From assembly GCA_001544655.2 (NCBI GenBank), contig FCOD02000003.1, forward strand, positions 186,001 to 250,000: a stretch of 64,000 bases of DNA, in the 5' to 3' direction. The notes below the pieces were generated by a model that did no database searches, had not been told where the DNA came from, and saw only the letters and a list, made by a program, of their open reading frames with translations. The number at the start of each line of letters is the position of its first letter. Position 1 is the first letter of the stretch. Below, piece by piece: positions 39,906 through 48,204 of this stretch. The stretch is from Caballeronia turbans. Its GTDB lineage: Bacteria > Pseudomonadota > Gammaproteobacteria > Burkholderiales > Burkholderiaceae. Made by a program: the position numbers and the translations under genes.

Positions 39906-40895
39906 ATGACTCAGTCGTTGCGCGTGGTTTTCGCCGGTACGCCGGAATTCGCTGCGGCCGCGCTTGCGGCCATTCACGCGGCGGGATTTTCCGTGCCGCT
40001 CGTGCTTACGCAGCCCGACCGGCCGGCCGGACGCGGCATGAAGTTGACCGCGAGCCCGGTCAAGCGCTTCGCGGTCGAGCATGGCCTGAAGGTCGCACAG
40101 CCCACTTCGCTGCGGCGCTCGGGCAAATATCCGCAAGAGGCGGCGGAGGCCATCGACCTTCTGCGGGCAACGCCGCACGACGTCATGGTCGTCGCCGCTT
40201 ACGGGCTGATCCTGCCGCAAGAAGTGCTCGATATTCCGCCGCGCGGCGCGATCAACATCCACGCGTCGCTGTTGCCGCGCTGGCGTGGCGCTGCGCCGAT
40301 CCATCGCGCGATCGAAGCGGGCGACGCCGAAACCGGCATCACGCTCATGCAGATGGACGCCGGCCTCGACACCGGCGCCATGATCCGCGAAGCGCGCACG
40401 CCAATTCTCGCCGACGACACCACGGCCACCCTGCACGACCGGCTCGCGCGAATCGGCGCGGAGTTGATCGTCGCGGGGCTGCGTGATCTCGAGCGTGACG
40501 GCTCGCTCCCGTCCACGCCACAGCCGGAAGACGGCACGACTTACGCCGAAAAGATCGCCAAGAACGAGGCCGCGCTCGATTGGCGGCGTCCCGCAGAAGA
40601 ACTGGCGCGCCAGATTCGCGCGTTCGATCCGTTTCCCGGCGCGTTCGGCACGCTCGAGAACGCTGCGATCAAGATCTGGGCCGCGCATCCCGTCGATGTG
40701 CCGTCACGCGCGGAGCCCGGCACCATCGCCGAGGTTTCGTCGGACGGTATCGTCGTGATTTGCGGCGGCGGCGCGCTCAAGCTCACGCAATTGCAAAAAC
40801 CCGGCGGCAAACGCCTGCCGGTGCGCGAATTCCTCGCGGGCGCGTCGCTCGCGAAAGGTCAGCGTTTCGCCTTTCCGGAAGCCGCTCGACAGTAA
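39906..40895 (+). CDS. fmt: Methionyl-tRNA formyltransferase
   Basis: A 329-residue enzyme that formylates initiator Met-tRNA using 10-formyl-tetrahydrofolate. The N-terminal [12 protein letters not shown], the folate-site loop [14 protein letters not shown] (118-131) and the C-terminal tRNA-binding domain (about 210-329) are all recognisable. Second gene of the def-fmt pair. Confidence 0.97.
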   Translation: MTQSLRVVFAGTPEFAAAALAAIHAAGFSVPLVLTQPDRPAGRGMKLTASPVKRFAVEHGLKVAQPTSLRRSGKYPQEAAEAIDLLRATPHDVMVVAAYGLILPQEVLDIPPRGAINIHASLLPRWRGAAPIHRAIEAGDAETGITLMQMDAGLDTGAMIREARTPILADDTTATLHDRLARIGAELIVAGLRDLERDGSLPSTPQPEDGTTYAEKIAKNEAALDWRRPAEELARQIRAFDPFPGAFGTLENAAIKIWAAHPVDVPSRAEPGTIAEVSSDGIVVICGGGALKLTQLQKPGGKRLPVREFLAGASLAKGQRFAFPEAARQ

Positions 40896-40963
40896 GGACG
40901 CCGCGACGGGCGCAGCGCTAAAATAAAGCGCTTTCCGTGCGTTCCGTCTGTCTGGAGTGTTCG

Positions 40964-41611
40964 ATGCTCGGCATCACCGGTTTTACCTTCTTCGTCATCG
41001 CCGTATTTCTTCTCAACGTCACGCCCGGTCCCGACACCGCGTATATCGTCGGGCGCAGCGTCGCCCAAGGGCGTGGCGCGGGCATCGTGTCGGCGCTCGG
41101 TATTTCGGCCGGCTGCATCGTCCATACGCTCGCGTGCGCGTTCGGTTTGACGGCGATCCTCGCCGCATCGGCGACTGCGTTCACGGTCATCAAGATCGCC
41201 GGCGCGATCTATCTGATTTACCTCGGCGTGCGCCTCATTCTCGCGAAGCATGACGATGCCACCGCCGCGCGTCAGGCGCACGCCAGCGAGAAAGCCACGC
41301 CGAAATCGCTGCTTCGGCTTTTCGCGCAAGGTTTCGTCACGAATGTGCTCAATCCGAAGGTCGTGTTGTTCTTCGTGTCGTTCTTTCCGCAATTCGTCGC
41401 TGCGGAAAGCCAGCACAAGACGCTCGCGTTCCTCGCGCTCGGCATCGTTTTCATCGCCATGAGCACGGTCTGGAACAGCTTCGTCGCATGGATCGCGGGC
41501 AGCGTCACGGAGCGCTTCGCGGGCAAATCAGGCGTGAAGAAGTGGCTGGACCGCGGCGTCGGCAGCGCGTTCGTCGGCCTCGGCATCAAGCTCGCGACTT
41601 CGCATCGATAA
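40964..41611 (+). CDS. LysE/RhtB family exporter (second copy)
   Basis: A 215-residue membrane protein from ATG 40964, preceded by CTGGAGTGTTCG. FFVIAVFLLNVTPGPDTAYI carries the family PGP motif, and NPKVVLFFVSFFPQF is the second hallmark. About six membrane segments. It differs clearly in sequence from the LysE gene at 8154, so the two are distant paralogues. Export of threonine, homoserine or related compounds is the family role. It lies 68 bases after fmt and may belong to the same unit. Confidence 0.9.
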   Translation: MLGITGFTFFVIAVFLLNVTPGPDTAYIVGRSVAQGRGAGIVSALGISAGCIVHTLACAFGLTAILAASATAFTVIKIAGAIYLIYLGVRLILAKHDDATAARQAHASEKATPKSLLRLFAQGFVTNVLNPKVVLFFVSFFPQFVAAESQHKTLAFLALGIVFIAMSTVWNSFVAWIAGSVTERFAGKSGVKKWLDRGVGSAFVGLGIKLATSHR

Positions 41612-41627
41612 ATCGCGCAATGGCGGA

Positions 41628-41655
41628 TTGAATTATTGACGGGCGCCGCTATCTA
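41628..41655 (+). promoter_or_regulatory. Candidate promoter of htpX
   Basis: TTGAAT (41628-41633), 16 bases, TATCTA (41650-41655), about 90 bases before the htpX start. TTGAA also fits the sigma-32 -35 element, but the -10 side is not the C-rich heat-shock form, so sigma-70 is preferred. Confidence 0.4.
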
Positions 41656-41743
41656 ACATTTTGCTTACAATCGTCGTTCCGGTCATGTCGGCCGGGACAA
41701 CCGCGCACTTCGCGCAGCGTATTCCGGGAGAGGAGTTCCAGCA

Positions 41744-42598
41744 ATGTTCAACTGGGTCAAAACCGCGATGCTGATGGCTGCGATCACGGCCCTCTTTGTC
41801 GTGATCGGCGGTGTGATCGGCGGATCGAAGGGCATGATGCTCGCGCTGATCATCGCGCTCGGCATGAATTTCTTTTCGTACTGGTTCTCGGACAAGCTGG
41901 TCCTGCGCATGTACAACGCGCAGGAAGTCGACGAGACCACTGCGCCGCAGTTCTATCGCATGGTGCGCGAGCTCGCCGCGCGCGCTCAATTGCCGATGCC
42001 GCGCGTCTACCTGATCAACGAAGACGCGCCGAACGCGTTCGCCACGGGCCGCAACCCGGAGCACGCGGCGGTCGCGGCGACCACGGGCATTCTGCGCGTG
42101 CTGTCGGATCGCGAAATGCGAGGCGTGATGGCGCACGAACTGGCGCACGTGAAGCACCGCGATATCCTGATCTCGACGATCTCCGCGACGATGGCCGGCG
42201 CGATCTCGGCACTCGCCAACTTCGCGATGTTCTTCGGCGGCCGCGACGACGAAGGCCGTCCGTCGAATCCGATCGCGAGCATTCTGGTGGCGATTCTCGC
42301 GCCGATCGCGGGCGCGTTGATCCAGATGGCGATTTCCCGTGCGCGCGAGTTCGAAGCCGATCGCGGCGGCGCCGAGATTTCAGGGGACCCGCAAGCGCTC
42401 GCGAGCGCGCTGGAAAAGATTCACGCTTACGCAACCGGCGTGCCGTTCCCGACAGCGGAAGCGAACCCGGCGACCGCGCAGATGATGATCATGAATCCGC
42501 TCTCGGGCGGCGGCATCGCGAATCTGTTCTCGACGCACCCGGCGACGGAAGAGCGCGTCGCACGTCTGATGGAAATGGCGCGCACGGGCCGCATCTGA
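41744..42598 (+). CDS. htpX: Membrane zinc metalloprotease HtpX
   Basis: A 284-residue inner-membrane protease of the M48 family involved in membrane protein quality control. Two N-terminal membrane segments (about 6-26 and 31-48), zinc motif HELAH (131-135), two further hydrophobic segments (about 146-165 and 178-198), and the third ligand region [14 protein letters not shown] strong ribosome-binding site GGGAGAGGAG precedes the ATG. The following terminator separates it from rsmB. Confidence 0.96.
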   Translation: MFNWVKTAMLMAAITALFVVIGGVIGGSKGMMLALIIALGMNFFSYWFSDKLVLRMYNAQEVDETTAPQFYRMVRELAARAQLPMPRVYLINEDAPNAFATGRNPEHAAVAATTGILRVLSDREMRGVMAHELAHVKHRDILISTISATMAGAISALANFAMFFGGRDDEGRPSNPIASILVAILAPIAGALIQMAISRAREFEADRGGAEISGDPQALASALEKIHAYATGVPFPTAEANPATAQMMIMNPLSGGGIANLFSTHPATEERVARLMEMARTGRI

Positions 42599-42617
42599 CG
42601 CTAACGAAGTCGTAGCG

Positions 42618-42652
42618 AAGGCCGTTCCGGGTTGCGCCGGAACGGCCTTTTT
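42618..42652 (+). terminator. Intrinsic terminator after htpX
   Basis: AAGGCCGTTCCGG and CCGGAACGGCCTTTTT form a 13-base-pair stem with a 6-base loop and a T tract. Confidence 0.9.
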
Positions 42653-42752
42653 GCTGGTCCTCGGCAGCCCGTCCGGGCGCGCAATCCCCGCACGTTACAA
42701 TCCTCGTTCGCGCAAGCCGTCCGCTTGCCGCTCGACCGTTCCCGTTTTCGCC

Positions 42753-44171
42753 ATGACCGACAAGCCTCCCCGGCGGCACGCCGCCGCGCATACCCGCCTG
42801 AGCGCCCTCCGTCTCGCGCCCGATTCGCTCGCGTTCGCGCTCGATTGCGCGGCGCAGGCCGTGGGCGCGGTGCGCGCAGGCTCGGCGTTGCCGGCCGCGC
42901 TGCAGACGGTCATTGCGTCGGCGAAGCATGCGGAGGCGCGCGGGGCGGTGCAGGACATCGCGTATCGCGCGATGCGCCGTCTCGCCCTTGCCGATTCGCT
43001 CCTGCACAAGCTCGTGAAGAAGGCGCCGCCGCCGCATGTGGCGAATATGCTGGTCTGCGCGTTCACGCTGTTGACCGACGACGAAGCGCACGCGGCGTAT
43101 GCGCCGTTCACCGTCGTCGATCAGGCGGTGAGCGCGATCGCGGCGCGGCGCGAGTTCGCGTTCGCGAAGGGGCTGGTCAACGCGGTGTTGCGCAACTTTC
43201 TGCGCGAGCGCGAAGCGCTCATCGACGAAGCGCGCCGGGATCCCGTCGTGCGCTGGAATTATCCGCAATGGTGGATCGACGCCGTAAAGCGCGGACAACC
43301 CGATGCCTGGGAGCGCATTCTTGAAGCGGGCAACGCGCAAGGGCCGCTTACGTTGCGCGTGAATGCGCGTCACGCCACTGTCGATCAATATCTCGCGCGC
43401 CTGAAAGACGCGCATATCGAAGCCGAAGCCGCGGGCCTCCACGCGGTGCGCCTGAAGACGCCGATGTCCGTCGATCGCATTCCGGGCTTCGACGAAGGCG
43501 TCGTGTCGGTGCAGGACGCGGGCGCGCAACGCGCGGCGCAACTACTCGACGTGAAAGACGGCATGCGCGTGCTCGACGCGTGCGCCGCGCCGGGCGGCAA
43601 GACCGGGCATATCCTCGAACTCGCGACCGTCGATCTCATCGCGCTCGAAAGCGATGCCGAGCGCTCGGGCCGCATCGAGCAGAATCTGAAGCGCCTCAAG
43701 CTCGAGGCGCAAATCAAAGTGGGTGACGCGGGCGATCCCGCGCAATGGTTCGACGGCGCGCCGTTCGATCGCATTCTCGCCGATGTGCCGTGCTCGGCAT
43801 CGGGCATCGTGCGCCGTCATCCGGACATCCGGTGGCTGCGGCGCCCATCGGACATCGATGCGCTCGTCGCCGAGCAGCGGCGCATCGTGAGCGCGCTGTG
43901 GCCGCTCGTCGCGAAGGGCGGCGAATTGCTTTACGTGACATGCTCCATCTTTCCCGAGGAAGGCGAACAACAGGCCCGCTGGTTTGGAGCCGCGCATGAA
44001 GATGCGGTACGATTGGACGCGCCGGGGCAATTGTTACCGACAGCGGCGCGCACGAGCGCGGGCGCGGTGCAGGCCTCACCAGACGGTACAAATCTCGCGA
44101 ACCCGGATCGGGACGCCGAGACCTTAGCGGACCACGACGGATTCTTCTACGCGCGCTTTCAGAAACGGTGA
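42753..44171 (+). CDS. rsmB: 16S rRNA m5C967 methyltransferase RsmB
   Basis: A 472-residue protein from ATG 42753. The N-terminal NusB-like domain (about 1-150, with VQDIAYRAMRR and GLVNAVLRNFLRE) is followed by the SAM methylase: VLDACAAPGGKTGHIL (motif I), ADVPCSASGIVRRHPDI (PC motif) and YVTCSIFPEE with the catalytic Cys. It modifies C967 of 16S rRNA. The end overlaps the DUF4390 gene by GTGA. This rsmB-DUF4390-ntrYX order is usual in Burkholderiales. Confidence 0.95.
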   Translation: MTDKPPRRHAAAHTRLSALRLAPDSLAFALDCAAQAVGAVRAGSALPAALQTVIASAKHAEARGAVQDIAYRAMRRLALADSLLHKLVKKAPPPHVANMLVCAFTLLTDDEAHAAYAPFTVVDQAVSAIAARREFAFAKGLVNAVLRNFLREREALIDEARRDPVVRWNYPQWWIDAVKRGQPDAWERILEAGNAQGPLTLRVNARHATVDQYLARLKDAHIEAEAAGLHAVRLKTPMSVDRIPGFDEGVVSVQDAGAQRAAQLLDVKDGMRVLDACAAPGGKTGHILELATVDLIALESDAERSGRIEQNLKRLKLEAQIKVGDAGDPAQWFDGAPFDRILADVPCSASGIVRRHPDIRWLRRPSDIDALVAEQRRIVSALWPLVAKGGELLYVTCSIFPEEGEQQARWFGAAHEDAVRLDAPGQLLPTAARTSAGAVQASPDGTNLANPDRDAETLADHDGFFYARFQKR

Positions 44172-44764
44172 CGATCAAACGCTTCTTTCCGCTTCGGCTC
44201 GCGGCCGTCATCTGGACTGCGCTGACGCTCTGGCTGGCATTCGCCGCAGCCGACCCCGCGTTTGCCGAAACGATCGCCGTGCAACGCGCGTCGCTGCAAG
44301 CGGACAACGCCGGCTGGAGTCTCGACGCACATTTCGACTTCGACCTGAACAACAGCCTCGAAGATGCCGTGAACCGCAGCGTGCCGCTTTATTTCACGAT
44401 CGATTTCAACCTGTCGAGGCCGCGCTGGTACTGGTTCGACGAAGAGCCGGTCAACGTGTCGCAGAGCATCCGCCTTTCCTATCAGCCGCTCACGAACGAA
44501 TATCGTGTATCGACGGGCGGGCTGCAATTGCGTTTCGCATCGCTCAACGAGGCGCTCGCGGTCATCAGGCACGTGACCTCGTGGCACGTGATCGACCGGA
44601 ACCAGGTGCGTGGCGGCGAAACCTATACCGCATCGGTGCGCATGCAGCTCGACATCGCACTCATGCCCAAGCCGTTCCAGATCGACGCGGTGAATAACCG
44701 CGACTGGAACCTTTCCTCGGACTGGAAGCGTTTTACTTTTACGGCGGCAGAACGTGCGAAATAG
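44168..44764 (+). CDS. DUF4390 exported protein
   Basis: A 198-residue protein from GTG 44168, overlapping the rsmB stop. A signal peptide is clear (LRLAAVIWTALTLWLAFAAA, cleavage likely after AFA-ET near residue 34). The rest is beta-rich: ASLQADNAGWSLDAHFDFDL, PLYFTIDFNLSRPRWYWFDE. This matches DUF4390. Function unknown, periplasmic. Its last bases overlap the ntrY start, so it is coupled to the two-component genes and could be a sensing or envelope-linked accessory (inference). Confidence 0.88.
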   Translation: MTIKRFFPLRLAAVIWTALTLWLAFAAADPAFAETIAVQRASLQADNAGWSLDAHFDFDLNNSLEDAVNRSVPLYFTIDFNLSRPRWYWFDEEPVNVSQSIRLSYQPLTNEYRVSTGGLQLRFASLNEALAVIRHVTSWHVIDRNQVRGGETYTASVRMQLDIALMPKPFQIDAVNNRDWNLSSDWKRFTFTAAERAK

Positions 44765-47216
44765 ATTTCGACGCGGCCGCACGGACATGAAGAGTCTCAT
44801 CGTCCGCTTGCTGGTCTCCACGGTGGCGCTCACGGCGGTTCTGCTGCTCGTGATGCTCGCGCTCGCGAGTGCGAACACGGAATTCTTCGACCGCTACTAC
44901 GGCTGGCTCTATGCCGCGAACGTTGCGGTGGCGGTCGTCTTCATGCTGATCGTCATCGCCCTGTTCATCATCATCGTGTCGCGGGTCAGGCAAGGGCGCT
45001 TCGGCACGCGATTGCTCGCGAAGCTCGCGTTGATCTTCGCGCTCGTCGGCGTCGTGCCGGGCGTGATCATCTACGTGGTGTCCTACCAGTTCGTGTCGCG
45101 CAGTATCGAATCGTGGTTCGACGTGAACGTCGAGACGGCGCTGTCATCGGGCCTGACGCTCGGCCGCGGCATGCTCGAAACCTCGCTCGCCGATTTCAAG
45201 GGACGCGGCCGGCAGATGAGCGATCAGCTCGCGAGCGCCGATCCATCGAGTCTCACGCTGTCGCTCTTGCGCCTGCGCGATCAATACGGCGTGCAGGACG
45301 CAGTCGTGTTCGAGCGCCCGCGCGATCAGTACAACCGCGAGGATCTCGCGTCGAACAACAGTTCGCTGCGCGTGCCGGGGCTTCGCACGGTCGCGCAGGC
45401 GTCGGGCAATTACTACGCCCTGCTGCCGACCAACGAGCCGACCAGCGCGATGCTGAGGGAGGCGCAGGATCATCCGTATGGCGCGATCGAAGGCGAGATA
45501 GACGGCGATCCGAAATCGAATGGACCGAAGGGCGCGCTGCGTCTGCGCGTGGTCACGAAGATTCCGGATCCCACGACCACGACCGAATTCCAGCATGTCG
45601 ATCGCTTTCTGCAGATCGAGCAGCCCGTGAGTCAGGAGCTCGCGCGCAATGCCGACGCCGTGCAGCGCGCGTATCGCGAGTATCAGGAAAAGCGGCTCGG
45701 GCGCACGGGCTTGCGCAAGATGTATATCGGCACGCTGACGCTCGCGCTCTTCCTCGCGACCTTCATCGCGATGATGCTCGCGCTCGCGCTCGGCAATCAG
45801 CTCGCGCGGCCGCTGTTCCTGCTCGCGCAAGGCACGAAAGAAGTGGCCGAAGGCGACTACACGCCCAAGCGAGAGATCAATTCGCGCGACGAACTGGGCT
45901 TTCTCACGCAGTCCTTCAACGCGATGACGCGCCAGCTTTCCGAGGCGCGCGCGGCGGTCGAGAACAATCGCGTCGCGCTGGAGCATTCGAAGGCGTATCT
46001 CGAAAGCATCCTTGCGAATCTGACGGCGGGCGTGTTCGTGTTCGACCGGCAGTTCCGCTTGACCACCGCGAATCGCGGCGCGGAGCGCATCTTCCGCCAG
46101 CCGTTCAACGCGTTGCTCAATCAGCCGCTCGATCAGATCGGCGTGCTCGCCGAACTCGGCGCGATGGTGAAGAAGGCCTTCGCCGAACGCGATGCGGCCG
46201 AGGTCGGCAGCGGACATCCGCTTGGCGATCGAGGCCACTGGCAGCAGCAGGTCGCCGTGTCGGTGCCCGGCGAGAACGAGCCGCTCACGCTCCTCGTGCG
46301 CGGCACGCAGTTGCTGAGCGTGACCGAAAGCGATGCCGACGATGCCGAAACGACCGGCTACGTCGTCGTGTTCGATGACATCTCGGACGTGATCTCCGCG
46401 CAGCGCTCGGTCGCGTGGGGCGAAGTCGCGCGGCGTCTCGCGCACGAGATCAAGAATCCGCTCACGCCGATTCAGCTTTCCGCCGAACGCTTGCAGATGA
46501 AGCTCGCGGACAAGCTCGCGCCGCCCGACGCGGAGGTGCTCAAGCGAGCGTCGACGACCATCGTCAATCAGGTGCAGGCGATGAAGCAGATGGTCGACGA
46601 TTTCCGCGAATACGCGCGCACGCCGCCCGCGGTGCTCGGCAATCTGCAACTGAACGATCTCGTCGCGGAAGTGCTGACGTTGTACGGCATCGAAGATGGC
46701 AAGACGCCGATCAAGGTGGATCTCGCGAAGCTGCCCGTGATTCGCGGTGACGCGACGCAGATCCGCCAGGTGATCCACAACCTGTTGCAGAACGCGCAGG
46801 ACGCGGTGGCGGATGTCGCGGAGCCACGCGTGCTGCTCGAAACGAGGACAGTAGAATATGGCGAGCCCGATGCATCGGGTCATGCGCGTGTCGCGGTTCG
46901 CCTCACTGTCTCGGATAACGGCTCGGGTTTTCCGGCGCGAATCCTTTCGCGTGCTTTCGAGCCTTACGTGACGACCAAGGCGAAGGGCACGGGCCTGGGA
47001 CTTGCAACGGTGAAGAAGATCGTCGACGAGCACGGCGCGCGCATCGACATACGCAACCGCTCGAAGACAGCGGATGTGATCGAAGGCGCGCAGATATCGA
47101 TTCTGTTTCTACAACTCGCGGACGATACCGCGGCGCCCGGCGCAACGCCTCCGGCGGCCGGTGCGGCGGCGAATCACGGAACGACAAAAGCAACAGTGCA
47201 GACAAGGGCAGCGTAA
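44754..47216 (+). CDS. NtrY-like sensor histidine kinase
   Basis: An 820-residue membrane kinase. Three N-terminal membrane segments lie at about 15-100, then a periplasmic-type loop to about 320, a further segment (MYIGTLTLALFLATFIAMML), HAMP (EVAEGDYTPKREINSRDELG) and PAS (VFVFDRQFRLTTANRGAERI). The kinase core has H-box RRLAHEIKNPLTPIQ, N-box QVIHNLLQNAQDAV, VSDNGSGFP and GTGLGLATVKKIV. GTG 44754 overlaps the DUF4390 stop; MKSLIVRLL at 44787 is an alternative start. NtrY members respond to nitrogen or redox/envelope cues. The partner regulator is the next gene. Confidence 0.92.
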   Translation: MRNRFRRGRTDMKSLIVRLLVSTVALTAVLLLVMLALASANTEFFDRYYGWLYAANVAVAVVFMLIVIALFIIIVSRVRQGRFGTRLLAKLALIFALVGVVPGVIIYVVSYQFVSRSIESWFDVNVETALSSGLTLGRGMLETSLADFKGRGRQMSDQLASADPSSLTLSLLRLRDQYGVQDAVVFERPRDQYNREDLASNNSSLRVPGLRTVAQASGNYYALLPTNEPTSAMLREAQDHPYGAIEGEIDGDPKSNGPKGALRLRVVTKIPDPTTTTEFQHVDRFLQIEQPVSQELARNADAVQRAYREYQEKRLGRTGLRKMYIGTLTLALFLATFIAMMLALALGNQLARPLFLLAQGTKEVAEGDYTPKREINSRDELGFLTQSFNAMTRQLSEARAAVENNRVALEHSKAYLESILANLTAGVFVFDRQFRLTTANRGAERIFRQPFNALLNQPLDQIGVLAELGAMVKKAFAERDAAEVGSGHPLGDRGHWQQQVAVSVPGENEPLTLLVRGTQLLSVTESDADDAETTGYVVVFDDISDVISAQRSVAWGEVARRLAHEIKNPLTPIQLSAERLQMKLADKLAPPDAEVLKRASTTIVNQVQAMKQMVDDFREYARTPPAVLGNLQLNDLVAEVLTLYGIEDGKTPIKVDLAKLPVIRGDATQIRQVIHNLLQNAQDAVADVAEPRVLLETRTVEYGEPDASGHARVAVRLTVSDNGSGFPARILSRAFEPYVTTKAKGTGLGLATVKKIVDEHGARIDIRNRSKTADVIEGAQISILFLQLADDTAAPGATPPAAGAAANHGTTKATVQTRAA

Positions 47217-47930
47217 ATGGCAACCATCCTGGTGGTAGACGATGAAATGGGGATCCGGGAACTGCTCTCCGAGATCCTGAGCGACGAAGGCCACGTTGTT
47301 GATGTAGCGGAAAACGCGCAGCATGCGCGCGACTATCGCCTGCAGCAAACGCCCGACCTCGTTTTGCTCGACATCTGGATGCCCGATACCGACGGCGTGA
47401 CCCTGCTCAAGGAGTGGGCCGCGCAGGGCAAGCTCACGATGCCGGTCATCATGATGTCGGGTCACGCGACCATCGACACGGCTGTCGAAGCGACGAAGAT
47501 CGGCGCGCTCAACTTCCTCGAGAAGCCGATCGCGCTACAGAAGCTCCTGAAGGCCGTCGAGCAGGGGCTCGCGCACGGCACCGCAGCGGCGCCCGTGACG
47601 ACGCTAGCCAAGCCTCCGGCGAGCGCGATGGCATCGGGGGTGCCTGTGGCGGCCGCGCTGCCGACGGCGTCGGCGCTGAACGCATCGGGCGAAGCGGGAG
47701 CGGGCGGCGCGACGCAGAATCAGGCGGGGCAGACGGCATCCATCTCGTTCGATATCCCGTTGCGCGATGCACGCGATGCGTTCGAGCGCGCGTACTTCGA
47801 GTATCACCTGGCGCGCGAGAACGGCAGCATGACGCGCGTCGCCGAGAAGACGGGGCTCGAGCGCACGCATCTCTATCGCAAGCTCAAGCAACTGGGCGTC
47901 GATCTCGGAAAGAACAAGAACGAGGTCTGA
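47217..47930 (+). CDS. NtrX-like response regulator without AAA+ domain
   Basis: A 237-residue regulator starting on the base after the ntrY stop. Receiver domain 1-125 with acidic pocket VVDDE (7-10) and phosphoacceptor Asp52 in LLDIWMPDTDG, then an Ala/Gly-rich linker (about 125-185) and a Fis-type helix-turn-helix (RVAEKTGLERTHLYRKLKQLG) at the end. Classical NtrX (about 450 residues) has a sigma-54 AAA+ domain between the two; here it is absent. It thus cannot activate sigma-54 polymerase directly and probably works by DNA binding alone. Confidence 0.9.
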   Translation: MATILVVDDEMGIRELLSEILSDEGHVVDVAENAQHARDYRLQQTPDLVLLDIWMPDTDGVTLLKEWAAQGKLTMPVIMMSGHATIDTAVEATKIGALNFLEKPIALQKLLKAVEQGLAHGTAAAPVTTLAKPPASAMASGVPVAAALPTASALNASGEAGAGGATQNQAGQTASISFDIPLRDARDAFERAYFEYHLARENGSMTRVAEKTGLERTHLYRKLKQLGVDLGKNKNEV

Positions 47931-48016
47931 GCAAAATGCTCCGAACATTTTCAGAAAAAATGTGTGGAGGGGCTTGAGGGGCGAAAATGAGTCTGCTATA
48001 GTTTCACCTCTTCGTT

Positions 48017-48092
48017 GGCCCGGTAGCTCAGTTGGTAGAGCAGCGGATTGAAAATCCGCGTGTCGGTGGTTCGATTCCGCCCCAGGCCACCA
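48017..48092 (+). tRNA. tRNA-Phe (GAA anticodon) with one acceptor mismatch
   Basis: A 76-nt cloverleaf: D arm GCTC/GAGC, anticodon stem GCGGA/TCCGC with loop TTGAAAA (anticodon GAA), T arm GGTGG/CCGCC with TTCGATT, discriminator A and encoded CCA. The acceptor GGCCCGG/CCAGGCC has C5 opposite A68; otherwise paired. A terminator follows. Confidence 0.95.
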
Positions 48093-48102
48093 GAATGCAA
48101 GA

Positions 48103-48134
48103 AGCCCGAGAGTGTCATCGCTCTCGGGCTTTTT
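48103..48134 (+). terminator. Intrinsic terminator of tRNA-Phe
   Basis: AGCCCGAGAG and CTCTCGGGCT arms with an 8-base loop are followed by TTTTT, starting 10 bases after the tRNA CCA. Confidence 0.9.
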
Positions 48135-48148
48135 CATTTTCCATATGC

Positions 48149-48190
48149 AAAAGCGGGCACGTTCGATTGAGCGCACGTGCCCGCTTTTTT
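48149..48190. terminator. Bidirectional terminator between tRNA-Phe unit and glycosidase gene
   Basis: AAAAGCGGGCACGT and ACGTGCCCGCTTTTTT form a perfect stem with T tracts on both strands. It ends the minus-strand glycosidase gene (stop at 48205) and backs up the tRNA terminator. Confidence 0.85.
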
Positions 48191-48204
48191 CCACTATACG
48201 ATCC

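Noticed and set aside
45144-47033. A 629-codon minus-strand frame opposite the NtrY-type kinase
   Set aside because: Antisense shadow; the sense strand has the complete kinase motifs.
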